The position numbers and the translations under genes are program-made. The notes beneath the pieces were generated by a model. The model ran no database searches. It was given only the letters and a program-made list of their open reading frames with translations, and had not been told where the DNA came from. A stretch of DNA of 64,000 nt from assembly GCA_950295325.1 (NCBI GenBank), contig OX485807.1, forward strand, positions 7,901,001 to 7,965,000, read 5' to 3'. Of this stretch, positions 34,301-46,300 are shown piece after piece (position 1 is the first letter of the stretch; each line of letters starts with the position of its first letter). The stretch comes from Polytrichum commune. Lineage: Eukaryota; Streptophyta; Polytrichopsida; Polytrichales; Polytrichaceae.

Positions 34301-37300
34301 AGCTGCTTTTGCAACAGCATTCTCATACCGCTCTCGTCTTGCATCAGCTGCAGCCTTCATTTCCTCTTGCATCACAGTTCTCCGAGATGCTGACTCTCGG
34401 GAACCCATATCTCCAGTTCCTAGTCCCTCCATCACCGCCTCAGCTTCTAGAGCATCTAAGTCGAGCTTCTCCTTCTTGCGTAGCTTCTTCTTCTTCTTTG
34501 GTTTCTTGAACTGAGTCATTTCATCTTGTGTGAAGTATTCAGATGCAATAGTTGAAGTGCTGGTAAGAAGAGACTCTGCAAGGCGATCACCCATACCATG
34601 CTGTAGCCTCTTCCGAACCTGCGCAAGGGGGACTTGACATTAGATAAAGAGTAGAACAACAAAACAACAAACAGTTAGCTGCCAGAGAAAAAAAAAGATA
34701 ACAACCATGAAGTCCTCAGGCTACTGATTGCAAAGCATTGGACCACCACCTCCATCATATGTAGGAGTAACACATTCTCAAGCTTCCACTACATCCATCA
34801 GTTCAGAACCAATATATAAGCAGAGTACAAATCTCAGAGAACAGAGACTTCAGTTAGAACAAACACTTCAGAGACTGCAGTAAGAATGGAACACATACTA
34901 CACATGGCTCTCAAAACGCCTAGGTCACACAAATGAAAAGAAGTTGTCCTCTTCCAAATGTCAACTTGGGAGATCTATTCAATGTACAACTTGCATACAA
35001 GTAGGACAACAAATCTAAGACGTAGCTTGCATAGGGCTGCTAGTCAGACCACTATGGTTAGCAGAGGAACGTGCTAGATTGCAAAACCAATCCTCTAGAT
35101 AGTTCAACAAGTGTGCTGAAGATATTTTCACAGAGACAAAACTTGTTGGATAAAACTGGCTCGAGTACCAGTAAATTTGTCCAACTCCAAGAGAATGATG
35201 CCTTCATACAATATTGTACTCAAGAGAAATTTGATTAGTACCTCTTCCAACTTCTTCCGAGCATCCTCATCAACTCCTCCCGATTCATCCAAGGTAACTC
35301 CCTGGATTGCACCAAAATTACAGTCAGCATCAGGAAATAAGAGAGGTTTAATCCTTTGAATGATCTGATACAACTGCCTCGGTTCATGTCCCTGATGCAG
35401 CTAAACTACCAGCAGTTGATTACAAGATATATGATAAAGTATAAGAAGGTTGAATAGATTGATAGACTGGCACAAGATTTAATTCACCTCTTCCCTGACA
35501 GCGTCGTCATACTTTGACAAGATAGTCTTATTGCCAGTGATATCATTGTTGAACCTGTCACAAATGAAGATATGCCAGTGATTATAGCTGAAGGAAATTG
35601 CTGAAGAACATGGTTAAATATACAACCTTCATGTTGATTTCAGTGCTTATACATAAATCCATTATACCTATGTTTTGGTTATCTCTAGTAAAATAACAGA
35701 GCTTTATAAATTTATAATAATGGTAAAACTTCAAGGAGAAAGTCAAGTAGAGTACTTGTCTTCATATTTCCCAGGCCCCTTCTTGGCAGCTTTGTATGCA
35801 TCTTCTCGGGCTTGCTGCTGTGCTATCTCTAGATTTTCTAACTCGTCAGTTTCTGCATCACCAGAACAAGACAATAAGATCTATCAATGGCACTGCAAAT
35901 GCTTGGTGAGCAAATTGACTTTAGAATAATGGTTGAAATCAAAAACCTTGTATTCTAGAATAACCTTTGGAACTTACCATCATTTAAGTCACCATCTACA
36001 AGGATATTTGAATCCTTAAGTGTGAGTACAACAGCTCCACCCTCCATCACTTTGTCCAATCCATGTCGAACTTTTAGTCCAGAAAGGTCCTCTGCAGGTC
36101 TCCCCAAGCAAACAAATCTGAGTTGTTACAAAGGTTCATGCAACCATACTGAAAAAATCAATGACATCTCAAGAGACACTCTTTCAACTAAGACAGTCAT
36201 TTACAAAGAAAAGTCAACACATCAACTTTGAGAATCCTTCAGTCTGCACCTGCTCAAAAGAAATGAGACCTGGGATATCTTCTGGGGTGTTTCATGCCTC
36301 AACTCACCAATGACACATAGGAGCAATGGCACAGACAGATAGGGCACTCTAATCAAACCATTATAATCAGGAAGCAAACAGATATAAAAGGAACCCTCAT
36401 GTATCTCATGTGGAAGTTATAACATACTTGCACTGTATTTGCTAGATGGCCTGAACTCATCATCGCTGTCCTCTTCCTCATTTTCCTGGAATCAGCATAA
36501 GGTTCAACAAATATTAATGAAAGACATCAGTTGCAACTTCAATGTGTCACTGATATGTTCATATCCAATGCCATACACTCAGCACCAACTTTAGATGTTT
36601 GAGTGGTTCATACTTTCATGAAGTGCAGCCTAGGACTCTCCCAAAGTCCGTTGGCTGTCTCACAAACTACAAGAATCAAACCCTCCATCAGTGCACACTT
36701 ACAGTAACAATAAAACCTAAGCCTAGACTCATGTGTTGTCATCAAAAATATATGTACCTTATCTATTAAACCTTATCATTTAGAGGAAGGAGACGTCGTA
36801 ACAAGGTTTCCATAGGTGAACCTGCGGAAGGATCATTGCACACACAATGCAGCTAACTCGCAAACTGTGTGTCCCCCAAACCACCCTGAACTCGAGGGGC
36901 CACACTCGGAGGTGCGGCTGCGAACACACATGTCCGACTCCCGTCCAACAGGACAGGGGTCCTCGCATCTGAGAGTGTGAGTGAGCATGGCATGTCATTT
37001 GTGGGGCGCCTGCGCCGGCTCTCATCGCGGCCTTTGGCCCGGCGACGCAGGTGCCCCCCTTCCCCATCCTAGTGCCCCATCCCCGAGACATCAGATTCGG
37101 GAACACTAAGATAGGGCCACCTATGCACCATGCCAAACATTTACAACTGAGCATTATTCTAATTGACGAGGCAGACCGCCCGAGAGGGCGAGAGTCGCAT
37201 CAGGAGAAGAGTTGATAAACATAAACAACTCTCAGCAACAGATATCTTGGCTCTTGCAACGATGAAGAACGCAGCAAAATGCGATATGTATTGTGAGTTG

Positions 37301-39418
37301 CAAAATTCCGCAAATCATTGAGTCTTTGAACACAAGTTGCGCCTGGGGCAAACCCATTGAGGCGCAAGGAACCTGACAGGTGGGATCCCCTCGGGGAGCA
37401 CCATTGACTGACCGTGATCTTCTGTGAAAGGTTTGAGTGTCAGCATACCTGCTGGGACCCGAAAGATGGTGAACTATGCCTGAGCAGGGCGAAGCCAGAG
37501 GAAGCTCTGGTGCTCGTAGCAATACTGACATAGATTGATTATTATGTGTGTGTGTGTTTCTGAATGTAGATTTTCCGCATTAAACAACTTTCAAAAGAAC
37601 ATCCAAGGTACACATAGAAGCGCACTATGCTTTAGCACTGGCATCATTGAGGACCATAACTAACCTGATCTTCCAAAGCTTTTGCCATCCGTGCAGCTCT
37701 CTCCTTATCTTCAGCCTTCTTCTTTTCATCAATCTGCCTACTCTTGGTCACCCAGGACGAAATGTCATCCACTTCTTCCACCTTTTCAGAGGCCCTGATA
37801 CCTCTCCTCCCTGGCCTGCGATCAAAATTTGCTTTTCTTCGCTCCTCCCGCATTCTGTGTGGACAATCAGGTGTGTTAAGCCAAATGCAAGTGCAGTGAA
37901 GTGGCACTATCTGCTCACGCTCTGAATGCTAGACCCTGTCACTCCACTATGGGTAGAAGAAATTCACTTCTACCACAGCATTCTCAATAGATATTGCCAA
38001 ATAGGCTTCCAATGGCCCAGCCAAAAGATATTGTCTACACTGTAGCTTGAGTAGTATTCCCTTCAGCACATGTAGAACAGAAGATTTTTCAAATGCTAAG
38101 AATCCGACACCTCAATGGGACCACATGGGGATTGATGTAATTAGGGCAATTAATTTGATTATCAACAGCTGGAAATCAATATCTCCCACTTACAGAGATC
38201 AACAAACCCTACAAAAGTCTCAAAAGAAAAAGGCAGCTTAAGCACGTCTGATAATAAATAATGAGATGTTCAAGGTTCAGCGAGCAATGAAAAAAGAAAA
38301 TACCTAGAAATTTTGTCCGCCAATTCTGAGCTTGAGGGGTGAGATTGTTCCGAGTCTCTCGTTTTCGCTTGCTCATGATCATCCTCATTGCCTCTAGTGC
38401 GCATATCTCGATCAGACTCCTGGTCTCGATCTGAATCTCGATCTTGTTCTTTCTGCCTCATTCGTTGTCGTTCTCTTTCTCGTTCCCTATCCCTCTCCTT
38501 CTCCTTTTCCCTCTCCCTCTCCCTCTCTCTCTCCCTCTCCCTCTCTCTCTCTCTCTGTTCTCGCTCCTTCTCCCTCTCCTTCTCCCTTTCTCTCTGCTCC
38601 CGCTCCTTCTCTTTCTCTCTCTCTTTCTGCTCACGCTCCTTCTCTCGTTCCCTCTCCTTCAACTTCTCCTTCTCCTTTTCTCTATCCCTCTCCCGTTCCC
38701 GCTTTTCTTTCTCTTTCTCCTTCTCCTTCTCCTTCTCTTTTTCCTTTTCCTTTTCCTTATCCCTGTCCTTCTCTTTCACCCGTTCCTTCACCTTCTCCTC
38801 GTCTTTGATTTTATCCTTGTCACTGTGTTTCTCTCGCACTCTCTCCTCCTTCTCTTTGGTCTTCTCTTTGTCTACGTGTTTCTCTTTTTCTCTTTCCTTT
38901 TCACGTTCAACATCCTTCTCCTTCTTCAGATCTCTATCATGCTCCTTATTCTTCGAATGACCTGACTTCTCTTGATGCCGATCCCTGTCTTTTTCTTTTG
39001 CTGCGTCATGCTCTTTGTCATGCGATTGTCCAGATCTCTCCCGATGCTTGTCCCTGTCTTTCTCCTTCTCCTTCTCCCTATCTTTCTCCTTCTCTCTTCT
39101 GCCCCTTTCTTTCTCTCTCTCCCTCTCTTTCTCCTTCTCCCTCTCTTTCAGGCGGTCCCGTTCCTTCTCCTTTGCTCTCTCTTTCTCCTTCTCTCTATCC
39201 CTCTCCTTCTCCCTGTCACGGTCCTTCTCTTTGCCTCTCTCCCTCTCTTTGTCTCTGTCTCGATCCCTCTCTCTCTCTCTCTCCCTCTCTTTTTCTTTCT
39301 CTTTGTCCCTGTCCTTGTCTCTACCTCTTTCACGGTCGCTCCTCTTCGTGCGCTCCTTCTCCTTCTCACTTACTTCGTGATCGGCCCTATCTACATCCAT
39401 GGCCTCACTTCGGCCCAT
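31346..39418 (-). CDS. SART1: SART1/Snu66-family tri-snRNP splicing protein (13 exons, 1077 aa)
   Basis: Exons (minus) are 39418-38304, 37854-37665, 36485-36428, 36091-35978, 35852-35756, 35554-35488, 35391-35242, 34618-34108, 33803-33702, 33397-33000, 32678-32458, 31963-31840 and 31432-31346. They total 3234 nt with the frame kept at every GT-AG junction. Residues 1-371 are an Arg/Lys/Glu/Asp-rich charged tract. Conserved SART1 blocks follow: SSWVTKSRQIDEKKKAE, GLDKVMEGGAVVLTLKD, FKKPKKKKKLRKKEKLDLD, VGRGLAGALSLLKERGTLK, WGGRNMDKKKSKLVGI, TPKEAFRKLSHKFHGKGPGK and the C-terminal HFLGIKRKSD. In Arabidopsis the equivalent is DOT2/MDF. The protein acts in the nucleus in assembly of the U4/U6.U5 tri-snRNP. 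Exon 12 repeats GSLTPMLGD twice. Intron 2 carries a ribosomal DNA fragment. No breaks are seen, so it should be functional. Confidence 0.95.
36767..37530 (+). pseudogene. scrambled rDNA fragment: 18S end, ITS1, most of 5.8S, internal 28S piece
   Basis: 36767-36838 matches the 3' end of plant 18S rRNA (TTATCATTTAGAGGAAGGAG, CCTGCGGAAGGATCATTG). ITS1 follows to about 37220. 5.8S-like sequence starts near 37222 (CTCAGCAACAGATATCTTGG, ATGAAGAACGCAGC) and runs to about 37343. It then joins directly to an internal 28S block (CCATTGAGGCGCAAGG, GATCTTCTGTGAAAGGTTTG, GACCCGAAAGATGGTGAAC) to about 37530. The 5.8S end, ITS2 and the first part of 28S are missing. Several expected CG positions read TG or CA, typical of methylated silent copies. 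It lies in SART1 intron 2, antisense to the gene. Confidence 0.9.
38470..39360. repeat. low-complexity CT/GA-rich coding tract of SART1 exon 1
   Basis: Long runs of CTC, CTT and TCC triplets on the plus strand encode the charged ER/EK/DR tract of SART1 on the minus strand. The plus-strand Ser/Leu-rich open frames over it are shadows. Confidence 0.85.
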
Positions 39419-39639
39419 GGAGCCAGCCCTCCCCACTCCTCAACACCAATTACAACCTCCTTAAATAAATGGAAGATTTCGACGAGGAAACTGCGGTGGA
39501 AACTGGACATAGACCACACTTTAGTGGTCGTAATTTTACTTAAATCAATGCTTCAAATTGCACGTACCCAGGCGAGCTTCAGAGAATTAAACCACAGACA
39601 AGACAAAACCTTCGCTATTAAAAGCGGACAAAAGTACCA

Positions 39640-40245
39640 GCGATGCATACATGCTCTATAAATATTCCCAATCCCTTGTTGTGGATGAAGTGAACGCTTA
39701 CAAATGACGCGGACACCATCGACTACTCGTATAGAAGCTAACCAGCCCCAATCACTGCACTCTCACCGACATTGTCAGCTCTCAAACACAATTCGAATTC
39801 TTCTGCCGAATTGATGGTGTAAACCCTAAGCAATTATAGAGCAATGCATATATGCTCTATAAATATTCCCAATCAGAAACATACATCCTTGTTGTGGATG
39901 AAGTGAACGCTTACAAATGAAGCGGACACCATCGACTACTCGTATAGAAGCTTACCAGCCCCAATCACTGCACTCTCACCGACATCATCAGCTCTCAAAC
40001 ACAATTCGAATTCTTCTGCCGAATTGATAGGGTAAACCCTAATCAATTAGAGTACGATACATGTACGCTCTATACATATTCCCAATCAGAAACATGCATC
40101 ATTGTTGTGGATGAAGTGAACTTACAAATGACGCAGACACCATCGACTGCTCGTATAGAAGCTTGCCAGCCCCAATCCCTGCACTCTCACCTCTCAAAGA
40201 AAATTCGAATTCGTCTGTGGTGTTGATAGGATAAACCCTGATGAA
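39640..40245. repeat. three-copy tandem repeat of about 200-210 bp upstream of SART1
   Basis: Copies start near 39651, 39852 and 40062 at ATG(C/T)ACGCTCTATA-like sequence. Each contains TTGTTGTGGATGAAGTGAAC, CACCATCGACT, CCAGCCCCAATC, AATTCGAATTC and a TAAACCCTAA end. Similarity is over 85 percent by eye. They lie between the SART1 start codon and the GC-rich block at 40500-40870, so they are promoter DNA or a 5' leader intron. Confidence 0.9.
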
Positions 40246-40913
40246 ACCCCTGAAAACGGAGGAGTTTCAAACTACACCATACTAGACCTAAAATTGGTTA
40301 TAACCACTACAGAATGGAATCCACAGCGATGAGCTCCAGATCACCAACCCTAAACAAAGCTTCAAACCCGAGTCCTGATGCCTAACAGAAGCACGAAATG
40401 GAAGACTGGAGCGATAGAAATGATCCAAATCGGTGAATAAAAAGATTAAATTCGATGCTCCGTTGCCGCAAGAGGCTCCACCGGAGGGCTCACCTGACGT
40501 TCAGAAGCTAAAATGGTGAAGAAAGGAGAACGAGAGGGCTGCGAATGCGAAGTAAAGTGAAATTTCACAGAAAAGGGGTTGTAGATTACCTTCAGAGGGA
40601 TTTTGAAGGTCCGGTAACGGATATTGCGGCGCAAAGATTAGAAGAGCGACGAGAAAACCCTCCCCTCCTGCAGCCTGCGAGAGGGAAACAAAGCAACTGA
40701 GAGAGAAGGAAAGGTAAGGTCCAAGGCGGGCTCTCGACACCCGCTGTTCCGCCGGGTCGGGTCGGACAGCACACGGCAACGTTCAAATTGCCGCTGAGGG
40801 TGGGTTTACATACGACTGGGACCTGTAAGAACGCCGGCAACGGCACCGAATGGGGAACAAACATTTCGCCTCAGTGTCGGGGTCTTTTAGTAACGGCAAA
40901 AGTGAGCTATAAA
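40246..40913. promoter_or_regulatory. candidate SART1 promoter / 5' leader
   Basis: Moderately GC-rich, with GAGAGAGAAGG and several CG-rich stretches. No TATA box is evident. The minus-strand open frames here are short and featureless. No other gene is seen. Confidence 0.3.
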
Positions 40914-41473
40914 GGGCCACTCCACACAAGACTGAAGGCCCGTGACCATTGCAATCTAAGAGCTCTCATTGGTCGAAAGGGCGGAGACTGTCCAAGTTCA
41001 CTTCACACACGAAGCTGAAGGTCTAAAGGCCCAAAGAAAATTTCATGGATGAAAAGTCTACATGGAATTCTACATGACAGACTATGGATAAGGTTTCATG
41101 ATCTCCCGGAATTTTCGTCAATCCCACCTCCAAGAGGTGGGCCTAACGCAAATTCCAGGAGACCATGACTTTTTTTTAATAGTTTTCCCACTAGGACATA
41201 TTGCAAGGTATATTTCAGAATGTATTTCATAATAGATTCTAGGACAGACAAACACCACCAAGTAATTCTCTTAAATTGGTATATTAAATCAAATCCTACC
41301 CTCTTTTTCTGCCAACAAAATATGCAATGGTCCATTCTCACTTCACACCATGCTTGAGGGCATGTGATTACATAAAACGACTTTCCCAACACCCATGGTA
41401 TGGCCTTTGGATGAGAGTCAAGGGTCCTCACCATTACAAGGTCACAACTCTTGGCTCATGTCTGAAGTGGCCC
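40914..41473. mobile_element. GGGCCACTTC-family TIR element, TAA flanks
   Basis: Ends are GGGCCACTCCACACAAGAC and, inverted at the right, GTCTGAAGTGGCCC. TAA lies just outside each end, with one extra A on the left. A nested inverted repeat surrounds CCCACCTCCAAGAGGTGGG at about 41130. Length is 560 bp with no coding frame of note. Ends and 3-bp TTA/TAA targets fit PIF/Harbinger-type MITEs. Confidence 0.75.
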
Positions 41474-43354
41474 TAAGATAAGCAAGTCTTAAGCGGACCC
41501 ATTGAGCTCTGCACCCGCTTCTCGTCATATCCAACTGAAACACGCAATTAGTGCAAGATGACTGCATTCATTATCACAATTAGTGAGGGTGGTATTAATT
41601 CCTACAACGCACATTATTTAGCCAAATCTCAAAGTTACGGAGGGTTGAAATTTTTATTGAGTGGCACTAAATTCATGAATACATACTTATTTACAATACA
41701 TTTCAAGAGATTGGTTTTTGTTCTAAGTTGTTTGTAGAGCGATAAAAACATTATATGGAAACACATGCTTTGTGAATGTATAGTGTTAAGTGTTGGTACT
41801 TTCGATGGATAATGACGCTATGAATAGTATTTTCAGTGAATAATGTTGGGATGAACAATGCTGCTTGTATCTTTTGGTGGCACTAATTTCATAGCATAGT
41901 CACCTTCACTAATTTCCCACACTCACTACTAGCCAACCCTCACTAATTGGGATAATCGGTGTAGCTAATCCAAATCATGCCCATAGCCATCTTTCTCACA
42001 ACTCTTGGAGCTCGTATGATATCTTAATTTGTATCAAAGTGAAGATTCTTGTTCTTAAATTTTCGACATAATTGGGAGGATTATGTTGAATATTGAGCTT
42101 AGGATAGTACCTAGTCTTGATAATGAGGTTGACGATATTTAAGGAGAAACATGACAACCCTTTGCCCAGAACATTACTCAACACTTAGTGCTCGTTTAGT
42201 GGGCCCTTGAAATATAACAATTGCATGCTCAAAAAGTTGTGTAGGGAGACTCAAATTTTAATGAAGCTCCCAGCATCCGGCTATTATATTCTGAGGGCCC
42301 ACATCGTTGAGTGATGTTTTGCCTAGCTATAAGGTATATATGTTGTAAAGTGTTAGGAGGCGAATAGGAACACTTACTAATAGGTTGTTTCATGATCAAC
42401 CAACCATTGTGAACCACATGTCTCAAGGTGGTAGCGTATTGGTTAGCACACGCCCATTAAAAGGAGGCAGCAACCTCATTTAATGATTCTTGTAGGCTTA
42501 GAGGTGGGAATATTTGAGTTTGCTACGAAGGAATGCACGTGGCACTAGTTGTAGCCAGAGGTGGTTGCAAATTATAGTTGTTGGCGTAGCAAAGCAATCA
42601 CACACAAACATGATATGCGCTCACCCAAGCTATTAACGCTAGTTGTTGGCACAACAAAACAACCACACCCAGCCATGATCTACACCCACTCTTGCTACGA
42701 TTCATAACCCAATCCAACTACAATGCACACAATGGTATTTGAAATTGGATAGCCTAGGTGTGATCTTTTGGCTTCACACCCATTTGGATTTTGCAAAAAT
42801 TAACACTTGTAATGAGTCCAACTTTCTGATAACGTCCTCAATTTCCATATACATATTACACACAACTATAAAATACTAGTCAATGAACAATGTTGATTGT
42901 CATGAAACATTCTTTACCTACAATATGCACATGTTCCTTGTGGCTTTTTGAAATGCTCATATTCTTGACCGAACTGATAATTTTGCTATAGGCTTGAATG
43001 AGTGTGTATGTTTGACAAATTTCCATTTGATGTTCAACTTCAAATCCAAAGTGTCACGTGACGTTTTTCAAAAACAAAAATGAATGTCAATTGATATCTA
43101 TATTTTTCTTCTTCTAGAATGTCACCTCAATGTTACATGCCTAATAATACATGTCATTTCAATTTCTAACGCGTCAATTAACATGTGGTTTTTTTCTTCA
43201 CAATTCACACTACATGTCAAATTCTTCAGTGTACTTGTCAGTTGACATTCATTTCTTTTGCTGATGCAAGTTTTTGCGTGTCAAATGTCAAAAACTTTGT
43301 TAAAAAACACATACTGTCTTGAACAACGTGAACAGGCGCTGGATTAGGGTTTTG
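41474..43354. other. intergenic, nothing coding
   Basis: No gene is recognised. A short imperfect direct repeat (GTTGTTGGC, CACAACAAAAC, CACCC elements) lies near 42575-42690. Confidence 0.35.
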
Positions 43355-46300
43355 CTACCCAACCCAGAACTCCTCTTCGGTGTAGTTGTGAGTCACAAGT
43401 TGGTTGCCTCCGGTGTCTACTTTCAAGCATGGGGTATAGTATGGGATGTAATCTGAGACCATCTTCCCATTTACGGCATAATCATGGGGGCAATTGTATC
43501 GTGGATTTCCGCCTTGGAAGCAGATGTCCAGTGTTTGACCTTGAGTGCAAGCAGGCTGAGCAGGGTCGTCATGGAAGTTGATGTACCATGGCACAACGGC
43601 CCCATACACTTGGGCAAGGGCTCCGAAGGTGGAGGCTCCTGTGACAAAGAGAACATTGGAGAAGCTTAGGCTGAGAATCTCGACAAGCGCCTCTCGGTCC
43701 ACCTCGGTAGAGGTCATTTGGGCTTTCTCATGTGTCAGTTGCTCCACTCGGACATTGTCCCCGGATAATGTGCGGTGGCGGAGGTAAAAGCTGGTCAAGT
43801 AGTCCTTCAATCCAGGGTATAGGGACGCAATGTAGATAAGAATCAGCTTCGGATTTGGATTTTCTTGCGACTCGATCGGGGCACTAAGGTTAGTGTACAC
43901 ATTGGGAAGGAATCCGTGTTGAAGGGAGCAGTTCATGATGTTTTTGTTGACAATGTCGTTTTTCTCCTCGAATTTATTTCCTTGTATGAACCGCACTTGA
44001 AAACCCACCTGCCACATTCATAAGTACAAATGGCATCTTCAAATTGTCATTGAACAAACTTTGATTGGTCTCGTCTGTACTGATCGGTCAATCACATTTT
44101 TCTACCAGGCAAATATAAATCACATGCCTCCATTCTTCACCAGGCTGTGTCCACTTTACCCCATGTTTATCTCTGTGGTAGATTGCCCAAAAGTTCCTTG
44201 TGATTGCTAATCTCAACTTTTGATATGGAAAGGATTAGAAGAATAAAAATGCTACATGCTTTGCAACTGCAAGCAAATTTAAAGAAATCCTGAATCTCAA
44301 ATATGATCATGTGAAGGTAAATTAACCATGACATCCTACAGGAGGCAACATCAACTACATTGCGCATCGCATTTAGTTTGGTCCGAACACACTAAGAGTC
44401 TCTACTCCTCAAACACTACAGGGGCACTCAGTGCATTTTGCAATCGTACCATGACACCCCGGATCTAAACTCTCTCTCAGTTGTGGATACACAAGATGTT
44501 CACACTAGATATTAATTCTCACTAAAGTCCATGTTTGGTGTAGAGCATATCCAGCTCGAAAAAAATATTCTTGTGGTGCTCTTGGAAGGCACTTTAGGTC
44601 TAGATCAAAATTTGCTCTAACGCTCTCTAACGTTGTGTAAAACCTTCACGTAAATGAGATTGAGCCAAAATACGTACAAGTGGTCCAATGTGAATGGGAC
44701 TGAGGAACTCTCAAATTTGGAATGGAAACTTGAGGCACTGTGGGAGATATAGAAGTGGAGCGAAGGGGAGCAAGAGAGACCGTGTTTTTCTTGGTGTTGT
44801 TCTCTCTCAAGCCTCATCAACCATAACTGGTCGCTCATCCAAGTGGAGAGCACTTCCAACAACTCTCTTGTGCTTTTTTCTATGCAGGAAGAGAACATGA
44901 CATTCATAACCTCTAGTTATTTCCATGAGCAGACCCACTTTATCCCATAAACGGCTTTGAGTAGATGGATGTCTGGCTACTATTGCAGCTCGTTATCCAC
45001 TCTCCTCTCGCCGGTTATGTAGTTCATGCCACTACATTCTCCTCTAGCAATGCAGGATTGTTACGATTGCACATGATTGATTGTGAAGTGGGGATGAAGT
45101 GATGCATCACAATAAATTCTGAAAATTGCAAATAGTAGGATCCATGTTTTTGTCACCTGAACATCGGCTTTGTCTAAGTACGCTGCTTTCACCGCCTTTG
45201 TTCTTTCCCAGACGAAGTTGTTTGGCAGCATCATCGAGCGATATAGTTGCGTATACGTCAAAGAAGCATCGGGAAACAAGGCCTCCAGTGCAGGTGTGAA
45301 CGAGGGTATGGAAAATAGCTTTGGTACAAAGCTGCCACATCCATGCGAAGAAAGCCACGTGACAGTCGAGTAGAAACTCTGTTCAGTGTCGCAAAAGAAT
45401 CTGCATAGACATATTAATGGACATTAAAAGTTCGCAATTCTACCTCGGGTCCTGCGTCCTATCAAAACTTGATTCAAGAGTACGTAATGTGTACAAGCCC
45501 TGGCAATGGCACCAAAGGGGGTAAAAACCATTCCTCCTCGGTCTTGGGGCCCGGGGAGAGCCATAACATTACTCAGTTGTGCTACACTATTTATGGTATT
45601 TAGTGTCACATACATTGTTTGCGAAGGGTCAAAATTAGGTGCCTAGAGGTCTCAAAGTGTCACGACTGCTAGCTACCAGTATGATTACATTCGCTAATTG
45701 TCAGTTTGATTCTACATTATGATATTTAGAGTAGTACATTGGGATATTTTAGATGATGATCTTGTGTTTTAGTATCAAGGGAAAGATCTTCTTGAGCGTA
45801 CTAATGACAAAGGTCATGTGTTTACATTTTAGTATGCAAGAAGAAGATATTCTTGAGCATACTAAATGGCAAGTGGGTGGCAAGTGTCAATTATGTATAC
45901 TTTAGTCAGCTTGTAGACCATTATGTACCATAGGCATCCACCTCATAACATTATTGAACATACTCAAGCTGAGATACTAGTAAGCACACTCAAACGCCAA
46001 GTGTCATGAGATGACACTTATGATAAAGTTGTTAGTCATTAGTGTAACCTAGCATATGCCTCAAAATAGGGTAAGTGAAACTATTACAGATGTGACACTG
46101 AATAACATAATGGGTGTAGTTGAGTGAGTTCCATTTCTTAAGATATTTGCTGATGTAGTTAGAGCTAGCCCACTAGAGTACATCAACCTGAAGAGGAGCC
46201 AGTGCCCACATTTATATTTGCAGGGACTATAAAGATGTGTGATGGCATCATAACTTAGGCTACTGATTGTGAACAAAATTCAGGAATCAAGCACTACAAA

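Noticed and set aside
36767-37530. Functional rRNA genes
   Set aside because: Only fragments are present, joined with internal deletions inside an intron, with many changes at conserved positions.
36780-37531. Minus-strand open frames of 99-124 codons
   Set aside because: They lie over rDNA sequence (18S/ITS1/5.8S/28S) and are not proteins.
38388-39661. Long Ser/Leu-rich plus-strand open frames
   Set aside because: They are the antisense of the charged tract of SART1 exon 1, which is supported by the full 13-exon model.
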